From assembly GCA_001464765.1 (NCBI GenBank), contig LNDV01000031.1:1-62866 (forward strand): a stretch of 62,866 nucleotides of DNA, written 5' to 3'. Position 1 is the first letter of the stretch, and every line of letters starts with the position of its first letter. The stretch comes from Betaproteobacteria bacterium Ga0077526. Its GTDB lineage: Bacteria > Pseudomonadota > Gammaproteobacteria > Burkholderiales > Ga0077523. Below are positions 56,699 through 62,866 of the stretch, piece by piece. A program made the translations under genes and the position numbers. Below the pieces are notes generated by a model. The model ran no database searches and was not told where the DNA came from. It was given only the letters and a program-made list of their open reading frames with translations.

Positions 56699-59131
56699 TC
56701 AGTGCTTGACTGCGGCGACCTGGTCCTTCGGCTCCACCGGCGCGGTGCCGATGGCGGGAATCGTCTGCGCGGCGTCCGACTGAATGGGCGTCGGCATCCT
56801 TTCGAGTGCGAGTTCCAGCACCTGGTCGATCCACTTCACCGGATGAATATCGAGCCGGTTCTTGATGTTGTCCGGAATGTCGGCGAGGTCCTTCGCGTTC
56901 TCCTGGGGAATGAGGACCAGCTTGATCCCGCCACGATGCGCGGCAAGCAGCTTTTCCTTGAGCCCGCCGATCGGCAGGACCTCACCACGCAAGGTGATCT
57001 CACCCGTCATCGCGACATCCGCGCGTACCGGAATGCCGGTCAGCAGCGACACCATCGCGGTGCAGATGCCGATGCCCGCGCTGGGACCGTCCTTGGGCGT
57101 GGCGCCTTCGGGCAGATGGATGTGAATGTCGTTCTTCTGGTAGAAATCCTCGTGGATGCCCAGACGCTGCGAGCGGCTGCGCACGACGGTCATGGCTGCC
57201 TGGATGGACTCCTGCATGACCTCACCCAGCTTGCCGGTGGTGACCATCTTGCCCTTGCCCGGCATCACTGCGCTTTCGATGGTGAGCAGTTCCCCGCCCA
57301 CTTCCGTCCATGCAAGACCCGTGACCTGGCCGACCTGATTTTCCTTCTCGGCCATGCCGAACATGTAGCGCCGCACACCCAGATACTTGTCGAGATTGCG
57401 CGAATTGACGTGGATGCTCTTCTCGCGCTTCTTGAGAAGCAGCGACTTCACGACCTTGCGGCAGATCTTGGAAATCTCCCGCTCGAGCGCCCGCACACCC
57501 GCCTCCCGCGTGTAGTAGCGGATGACATCACGGATCGCGCTTTCCGAAATCGAGAACTCTTCTTCGCTGAGACCGTGGTTGCGGGTCTGCTTGGGCAGCA
57601 GATAACGGATCGCGATGTTGACCTTCTCGTCCTCGGTGTAACCCGAGAGGCGGATCACTTCCATTCGGTCCAGCAGCGGCGCCGGAATGTTCATTGTGTT
57701 CGCCGTCGCGACGAACATGACGTCGGACAGGTCGTAGTCGACCTCGATGTAGTGATCGACGAACGTGTGGTTCTGCTCGGGATCCAGCACTTCCAGCAGC
57801 GCTGAGGCAGGGTCACCGCGGAAGTCCATTCCCATCTTGTCGACTTCGTCGAGCAGGAACAGCGGATTGCGGACACCGACCTTGGTCATGTTCTGCAGGA
57901 TCTTGCCCGGCATCGAACCGATGTAGGTACGGCGATGACCGCGGATTTCCGCTTCGTCGCGCACGCCGCCAAGCGCCATCCGCACGAACTTGCGGTTGGT
58001 GGCTCGGGCGATCGACTGGCCGAGCGAGGTCTTGCCGACGCCGGGCGGGCCGACCAGGCACAGGATCGGCGCCTTCACCTTGTCGACACGCTGCTGCACC
58101 GCCAGATACTCCAGGATGCGTTCCTTGACCTTGTCGAGGCCGTAGTGGTCCTCTTCGAGGACGTTCTCGGCGATCGTCAGATCCTTGCTGATCTTGCTCT
58201 TCTTGCGCCAGGGCAGCGACACCAGGGTGTCGATGAAGTTGCGGACGACCGTGGCCTCGGCGGACATCGGCGACATCATGCGGAGCTTCTTCAGTTCGGC
58301 CTCGGCCTTGACCCGCGCTTCCTTCGACATGTGGGCAGCCTTGATGCGCCGCTCCATCTCCTCGAAATCCGCGCCCTCGTCGAGGTCCCCCAGTTCCTTC
58401 TGGATCGCCTTGACCTGCTCGTTGAGGTAGTACTCCCGCTGGCTCTTCTCCATCTGGCGCTTCACGCGGCCGCGGATGCGCTTCTCCACCTGCAGGATGT
58501 CGAGTTCGGCCTCGAGGAGGCTCAGCAGATGTTCCAGTCGACGACGCACCGGGAAGATCTCGAGGACTTCCTGCTTCTGCTCCAGCTTGAGCGGAAGATG
58601 CGCGGCGATCGTGTCGGCAAGGCGGCCCGGCTCGTCGATGCCGGCCAAGGAGGTGAGGATCTCCGGCGGGATCTTCTTGTTGAGTTTCACGTACTGGTCG
58701 AACTGGCCGATCATCGCGCGGCGCATTGCTTCGACTTCGTTGCTTTCCTGACCTTCGGGCTGCTGTTCCGCCACGACGATGGACTCGGCGGCGTAGTGGG
58801 ACCGCTCGTCGACGATTCTCAGCACCGTGGCACGCTGAACACCCTCGACCAGCACCTTCACCGTGCCGTCGGGTAGTTTCAGCATCTGCAGGATGTTGGC
58901 AACGCTGCCGACGCGGTAGAGATCGTCCGCCGTCGGCTCGTCCTTCGCGGCGGAGCGCTGGGCCACGAGGAGAATGCTCTTGCCGGACTCCATGGCGGTT
59001 TCGAGGGCCTTGATGGACTTCGGGCGGCCCACGAACAGGGGGATGACCATGTGCGGAAACACCACCACATCCCGCAGGGGCAGGAGCGGTAGCAGTATCG
59101 GGGTAGCCTGCGTTTCTGACGCGTAGGGCAT
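56699..59131 (-). CDS. lon: ATP-dependent protease Lon
   Basis: 810 residues from ATG 59131, preceded by AAGGTGA at 8 nt; a GTG 9 bp upstream would overlap that site. N-terminal substrate-recognition domain ([13 protein letters not shown]), long helical linker, AAA+ module with Walker [10 protein letters not shown] and Walker [10 protein letters not shown], and a C-terminal protease with the Ser-Lys dyad in [10 protein letters not shown] and [13 protein letters not shown]. Degrades misfolded and regulatory proteins. Monocistronic between a sigma-32-like promoter and a terminator hairpin. Confidence 0.98.
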   Translation of the reverse strand: MPYASETQATPILLPLLPLRDVVVFPHMVIPLFVGRPKSIKALETAMESGKSILLVAQRSAAKDEPTADDLYRVGSVANILQMLKLPDGTVKVLVEGVQRATVLRIVDERSHYAAESIVVAEQQPEGQESNEVEAMRRAMIGQFDQYVKLNKKIPPEILTSLAGIDEPGRLADTIAAHLPLKLEQKQEVLEIFPVRRRLEHLLSLLEAELDILQVEKRIRGRVKRQMEKSQREYYLNEQVKAIQKELGDLDEGADFEEMERRIKAAHMSKEARVKAEAELKKLRMMSPMSAEATVVRNFIDTLVSLPWRKKSKISKDLTIAENVLEEDHYGLDKVKERILEYLAVQQRVDKVKAPILCLVGPPGVGKTSLGQSIARATNRKFVRMALGGVRDEAEIRGHRRTYIGSMPGKILQNMTKVGVRNPLFLLDEVDKMGMDFRGDPASALLEVLDPEQNHTFVDHYIEVDYDLSDVMFVATANTMNIPAPLLDRMEVIRLSGYTEDEKVNIAIRYLLPKQTRNHGLSEEEFSISESAIRDVIRYYTREAGVRALEREISKICRKVVKSLLLKKREKSIHVNSRNLDKYLGVRRYMFGMAEKENQVGQVTGLAWTEVGGELLTIESAVMPGKGKMVTTGKLGEVMQESIQAAMTVVRSRSQRLGIHEDFYQKNDIHIHLPEGATPKDGPSAGIGICTAMVSLLTGIPVRADVAMTGEITLRGEVLPIGGLKEKLLAAHRGGIKLVLIPQENAKDLADIPDNIKNRLDIHPVKWIDQVLELALERMPTPIQSDAAQTIPAIGTAPVEPKDQVAAVKH

Positions 59132-59163
59132 CGAGGTCACCTTTGCAAAGGGGAAGAATCAGG

Positions 59164-59191
59164 GATTGGGGCAGGCTCGGCCGAATTCAAG
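59164..59191 (-). promoter_or_regulatory. Sigma-32 (heat-shock) type promoter of lon
   Basis: The minus strand reads CTTGAAT (complement of 59185-59191), a 13-bp spacer, then CCCCAATC (complement of 59164-59171). This matches the RpoH consensus CTTGAAA / CCCCATnT closely. The start would fall about 26 nt before the lon ATG. Confidence 0.7.
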
Positions 59192-59231
59192 CAGTGAACA
59201 GCCCTCCTTCCTGAACGGCAAGACAAGGGGC

Positions 59232-59254
59232 GCGGAACCCGCAACGGGCTCCGC
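59232..59254 (-). terminator. Hairpin after clpX
   Basis: A 10-bp stem (59232-59241 with 59245-59254), with one G-U wobble on the minus-strand RNA and a 3-nt loop, 9 nt after the clpX stop. It is followed by a short C/T-rich stretch. It separates clpX from the lon heat-shock promoter. Confidence 0.6.
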
Positions 59255-59262
59255 ACCGGAAT

Positions 59263-60534
59263 TCACTTCGCGGCAGATCCCGCGACTTTTGGTTGCTCGG
59301 CGAAGACCAGCAGGGGTTTGGCATCCCCAGTGATCGAACCTTCGTCGATGACGACCTTCTGGACGTTCTTCATCGAAGGAAGATCGAACATGGTGTCCAG
59401 AAGGACATGTTCGATGATCGACCGTAGTCCGCGAGCGCCCGTCTTGCGAGCCAGCGCCTTCTTGGCGATCGCACGCAGAGCATCGTCGCGGATCTCGAGT
59501 TCCGATCCCTCCATCGCGAACATCCGGTGGTACTGCTTCACCAGGGCGTTCTTGGGTTCCGTCAGGATCTGGATGAGCGCGGCCTCGTCGAGTTCCTCGA
59601 GGGTGGCCACCACAGGCAGCCGACCCACGAATTCGGGGATCAGACCGTACTTGATCAGATCCTCGGGCTCGACTTCCCGCAGAACGCTGCTGATGTCCTT
59701 GCGGTTGTCGCGGCTCTTCACCTCGGCCCCGAAGCCGATGCCGCCCTTCTCGGAACGGGCACGAATGACCTTGTCCAGCCCGTCGAAGGCGCCACCGCAG
59801 ATGAACAGGATGTTGGTCGTGTCGACCTGCACGAACTCCTGATTCGGGTGCTTGCGCCCGCCTTGCGGCGGTACCGAGGCGATGGTGCCCTCGATAAGCT
59901 TCAGGAGCGCCTGCTGAACGCCTTCCCCCGAGACGTCACGGGTGATGGACGGGTTGTCCGACTTACGGGAGATCTTGTCGATCTCGTCGATGTAGACAAT
60001 GCCGCGCTGGGCCTTTTCCACATCGTAGTCGCACTTCTGCAGCAGTTTCTGGATGATGTTCTCGACATCCTCACCCACATAACCTGCCTCGGTGAGAGTC
60101 GTGGCATCCGCCATGACGAACGGCACATTGAGCAGCCGGGCGAGCGTCTGCGCGAGCAGCGTCTTGCCGGAACCCGTGGGACCGACGAGCAGGATATTGC
60201 TCTTCGCAAGCTCGACGTCGTCCTTCTTGGACAGCGTCTTCAGGCGCTTGTAGTGATTGTAGACCGCCACCGACAGGATCTTCTTCGCCGGTTCCTGACC
60301 GATCACGTACTGGTCGAGGATGCCGCGAATCTCCTGGGGAACCGGGAGATCGGACTTGACGCCCTTTGCCGCGCCCTCCCCGTGGGTTTCCTCACGGATG
60401 ATGTCGTTGCAGAGTTCGATGCACTCGTCGCAGATGAAGACGGAAGGACCCGCGATCAGTTTGCGAACCTCGTGCTGGCTCTTGCCGCAGAACGAGCAGT
60501 ACAGCAGTTTTTCACCGGAAGGCTTGTCGGACAT
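59263..60534 (-). CDS. clpX: ATP-dependent Clp protease ATPase subunit ClpX
   Basis: 423 residues. N-terminal C4 zinc finger with Cys13, Cys16, Cys35 and Cys38, then the AAA+ unfoldase: Walker A GPTGSGKT near 115-122, Walker [11 protein letters not shown], and the GYVG pore loop. The ClpP-docking loop is I-G-F-G (GGIGFGAEV). Recognises tagged proteins and feeds them to ClpP, encoded immediately upstream. Confidence 0.98.
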   Translation of the reverse strand: MSDKPSGEKLLYCSFCGKSQHEVRKLIAGPSVFICDECIELCNDIIREETHGEGAAKGVKSDLPVPQEIRGILDQYVIGQEPAKKILSVAVYNHYKRLKTLSKKDDVELAKSNILLVGPTGSGKTLLAQTLARLLNVPFVMADATTLTEAGYVGEDVENIIQKLLQKCDYDVEKAQRGIVYIDEIDKISRKSDNPSITRDVSGEGVQQALLKLIEGTIASVPPQGGRKHPNQEFVQVDTTNILFICGGAFDGLDKVIRARSEKGGIGFGAEVKSRDNRKDISSVLREVEPEDLIKYGLIPEFVGRLPVVATLEELDEAALIQILTEPKNALVKQYHRMFAMEGSELEIRDDALRAIAKKALARKTGARGLRSIIEHVLLDTMFDLPSMKNVQKVVIDEGSITGDAKPLLVFAEQPKVAGSAAK

Positions 60535-60615
60535 CGGTCGCTCTCTTAAGCACTCTCAGTTCTAGGGGTTCGCCATGTTTGAATCACTCCGGTCGCGAGT
60601 CCGTGACAACGGCTC

Positions 60616-61251
60616 TCAGCCCTCGCGCCGGTTGACCAGAACCTTGTCGACGATGCCGTAGGCGACGGCCTCGTCCGCACTCATGAAATTGTCGCGATCC
60701 GTATCTTTCTCGATCGAGGCAACGTCCTTCCCGGTGTGCTCGGACATGAGCTGATTCAGACGCCCGCGGAGATACAGGATCTCCTTGGCGTGAATCTCGA
60801 TGTCCGACGCCTGCCCCTGGAAACCGCCCATGGGCTGGTGAATCATGATGCGCGAGTTCGGCAGGACGAAGCGCTTGCCCTTCGCTCCCGCGCCGAGCAG
60901 GAATGCGCCCATGCTGGCCGCCTGACCGATGCAGAGCGTGGAGACATCCGGCTTGATGAACTTCATCGTGTCGTAGATCGCCAGCCCGGCGGAAACGGAA
61001 CCGCCCGGGGAGTTGATGTAGAAGTAGATATCCTTGTCGGGGTTTTCCGACTCGAGGAACAGCAACTGCGCGACGATCAGGTTGGCAGTGACCTCGGTCA
61101 CGGGACCCACCAGGAACACCACCCGCTCCTTCAGGAGTCGCGAATAGATGTCATAGGCGCGCTCGCCGCGCCCGCTCTGTTCGATCACCATGGGAATCAG
61201 GCCAAGGGCCTGAGGATCCCACTTACCGCTGTCTTTGCTGCCCCAGATCAT
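60616..61251 (-). CDS. clpP: ATP-dependent Clp protease proteolytic subunit ClpP
   Basis: 211 residues. Serine protease triad Ser113 (GQAASMG), His138 (MIHQPMGG) and an Asp further on. The oxyanion motif SPGGS is at 81-85. The ATG shares one base with the stop of tig (TGATG), so the chaperone and protease are translationally coupled. An N-terminal stretch of about 20 residues is probably a processed propeptide, as in E. coli. Confidence 0.97.
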   Translation of the reverse strand: MIWGSKDSGKWDPQALGLIPMVIEQSGRGERAYDIYSRLLKERVVFLVGPVTEVTANLIVAQLLFLESENPDKDIYFYINSPGGSVSAGLAIYDTMKFIKPDVSTLCIGQAASMGAFLLGAGAKGKRFVLPNSRIMIHQPMGGFQGQASDIEIHAKEILYLRGRLNQLMSEHTGKDVASIEKDTDRDNFMSADEAVAYGIVDKVLVNRREG

Positions 61252-62549
61252 CAGGCATTCCCCATGAGGTCTTCGAAGGCCGTCGGCTTGTCCACCACGC
61301 TCGCCTTAGCGAGCAGCCACTCGACCACATTGTTTTCGATCACGACCGACTCGATCTCGCGCACCCGGTCCGGAGACTGGAAATACCACCGAACGACCTC
61401 ATCGGGGTGCTCGTAACTCTGAGCGTACTCCTCGATGACCGCTTTCACCTGCTCCGGTTCCGCCTTGATCTTTTCGGTCTTGACGATTTCAGCAAGAACC
61501 AGACCGATCGTGACGCGACGGCGGGCTTCCGGCTCGAAGACGTCCCGCGGCATCGTGGTGGCCTGCTCCGCCATCCCGCGGGCCTTGAGGCTCTCGCCCA
61601 TGCCTTCCATCAGACGGTCGATCTCCTGTTCGATCAACGCCTTCGGCACCTCCAGGGTGGCGTTGTCGATCAAGGCCTTGAGAACCTGATCCTTGACTCG
61701 CTGCTGAACACGACGCTTGACCTCGCGCTCCAGGTTGGCCCGGATGTCCTCGCGCATCTTGCCGATGTCACCGTCTTCCACCCCGAGTTCACGTGCCAAG
61801 GCCGCGTCGACTTCCGGCACGATCGGCTGCTGGACAGCGTTGAGGGTGACAGTGAACGACGCTTTCTTCCCCGCCACTTCCTTGCCGTGGTAATCCTCAG
61901 GAAAAACAAGGTCGAAAATCCGCGATTCGCCAGCGGACATCCCCACCAGATTGGCTTCGAAATCGGCAAGGAGGCGTCCCTCACCCAGCACCACACCCTG
62001 ACCCTTGGCCGCGCCGCCCTCGAAAGCGACGCCGTCGATGGCGCCTTCGTAGTCGATCACCACCACGTCGCCGGAGGCCGCGGCCCGCGTCACAGGCTCG
62101 TAGCGGGTGCGCTGCTTGCGGAGCACTTCGACCGTGCGGTCGACTTCGGCGTCGCCGATGGCCAGTTGCGGACGCTCGATGGTCGCCTGACCGATGTCGC
62201 CGACTGCGACATCGGGAAAGACCTCGAACGTCGCGGTGAACTCGAAGGCTTCCGTGGCGGCAGGTTGCGCTTCGATCCTCGGCATGCCCGCCACGCGGAG
62301 ATTCTTTTCACGGACCGCCTCGCCGAAGGTACGCTCGACGGTGTCGCCGAGGACTTCCTGGCGCACTTGCATTCCGTACTGCTGGGCGACGACCTTCATG
62401 GGCACCTTGCCCGGCCGGAATCCATGCAGCTTGGCCGTCCGCTGGAGACGCTTGAGCCGGTTCTCGACTTCGGTGTTGATCTGATCCATCGGAACCGCCA
62501 CCTTCAGCCGCCGCTCCAGGGTACCCAGTGTTTCCAGACTCGCTTGCAT
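61251..62549 (-). CDS. tig: Trigger factor (ribosome-associated chaperone/prolyl isomerase)
   Basis: 432 residues from the ATG giving [15 protein letters not shown]. The ribosome-binding signature GFRPGKVP is near residue 43-50. The FKBP-type isomerase domain occupies about 150-240 ([12 protein letters not shown], then [13 protein letters not shown]), and the C-terminal chaperone arms follow. Heads the tig-clpP-clpX set, linking nascent-chain folding and proteolysis. Confidence 0.97.
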   Translation of the reverse strand: MQASLETLGTLERRLKVAVPMDQINTEVENRLKRLQRTAKLHGFRPGKVPMKVVAQQYGMQVRQEVLGDTVERTFGEAVREKNLRVAGMPRIEAQPAATEAFEFTATFEVFPDVAVGDIGQATIERPQLAIGDAEVDRTVEVLRKQRTRYEPVTRAAASGDVVVIDYEGAIDGVAFEGGAAKGQGVVLGEGRLLADFEANLVGMSAGESRIFDLVFPEDYHGKEVAGKKASFTVTLNAVQQPIVPEVDAALARELGVEDGDIGKMREDIRANLEREVKRRVQQRVKDQVLKALIDNATLEVPKALIEQEIDRLMEGMGESLKARGMAEQATTMPRDVFEPEARRRVTIGLVLAEIVKTEKIKAEPEQVKAVIEEYAQSYEHPDEVVRWYFQSPDRVREIESVVIENNVVEWLLAKASVVDKPTAFEDLMGNA

Positions 62550-62578
62550 CAGACTCACTCGTAATTGAAAACTGCGTG

Positions 62579-62607
62579 ATTGAAGACTGCTGTTATGTCG
62601 TGAACAA
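62579..62607 (-). promoter_or_regulatory. Candidate sigma-70 promoter for tig
   Basis: On the minus strand TTGTTC (complement of 62602-62607) and TTCAAT (complement of 62579-62584) are 17 bp apart, each a partial match. The surrounding 80 bp is AT-richer than average. tRNA-Leu upstream may also read through. Confidence 0.4.
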
Positions 62608-62660
62608 CGCACCAGCAGACCCGGGCCGACGACAACGGGCCGGGCCGCCCTGGAGCGAGC

Positions 62661-62745
<85 letters not shown>

Positions 62746-62754
62746 GATCGAGGC

Positions 62755-62760
62755 ATTTTA
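62755..62760 (-). promoter_or_regulatory. Probable -10 element of tRNA-Leu
   Basis: TAAAAT on the minus strand, ending 9 nt before the first base of the tRNA, in a short AT-rich patch of otherwise GC-rich sequence. A matching -35 hexamer was not evident. Confidence 0.4.
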
Positions 62761-62866
62761 GTACAATCGCGTGCCTCGCGCACTTGGCGCCCTCAAGCTC
62801 GCCTCGCAACCCCCTGACGCGCCGAGCCTTTTCCCACAGGGCACAAGTCTCCCGATGGCGGTCTCC
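62761..62866. other. Right-edge intergenic sequence
   Basis: 106 bp upstream of tRNA-Leu running to the window edge. No supported gene or repeat. Confidence 0.5.

Overview
The window is about 63 kb of GC-rich chromosomal DNA with the gene content and order of a betaproteobacterium. The marker strings are pyrG-kdsA-eno-ftsB, divergent ppsA and PSRP, rnhA-dnaQ next to mltD, and tig-clpP-clpX-lon-hupB with ppiD and fabI nearby. There are no phage, IS, integrase, plasmid or CRISPR signatures. The genus cannot be fixed from the sequence alone.

Layout. (1) 1-12815: the 3' 11.4 kb of a giant secreted-type beta-strand-repeat gene, open at the left edge, whose stop codon overlaps the start of a secreted protein with two FecR domains. 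(2) 12992-18640: a zinc alcohol dehydrogenase, then leftward genes for an amidase, FolD and a molybdopterin oxidoreductase. (3) 18777-22184: a rightward overlapping string (alpha/beta hydrolase, GNAT, small membrane protein, DEDD exonuclease). (4) 22546-24885: an EgtB-like sulfoxide synthase, a VOC protein and 3-methyladenine glycosylase I, also overlapping. (5) 24956-30945: a cupin followed by a lipid-carrier glycosylation set (GT2 polyisoprenyl-phosphate glycosyltransferase, flippase-like protein, GT-C transferase, PAP2 phosphatase), an unrecognised gene and a TPMT-type methyltransferase. (6) 30995-33460: an OFA-family MFS transporter and MobA. (7) 33485-46187: a housekeeping block (ftsB, eno, kdsA, pyrG, ppsA, PSRP, a lipoprotein, dnaQ, rnhA, a methyltransferase, mltD). 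(8) 46256-52924: a Yej/Opp-type peptide ABC importer. (9) 53030-62866: fabI, ppiD, tRNA-Asp and tRNA-Val, hupB, lon, clpX, clpP, tig and tRNA-Leu, a proteostasis block in which lon has a convincing sigma-32-type promoter.

How the genes fit together. Stop/start overlaps of 1-4 nt are common and define likely translational units. The most unusual points are: a six-unit tandem array of roughly 250-residue modules in the giant protein; an EgtB-like enzyme in which the second histidine of the HX3HXE iron motif is glutamate; an OFA transporter that seems to carry its small subunit as a C-terminal fusion; a lipoprotein-type solute-binding protein with an added C-terminal membrane helix; a small lipoprotein with an HExxHxxxH motif coupled to dnaQ; and dense nested inverted repeats at 30942-30995.
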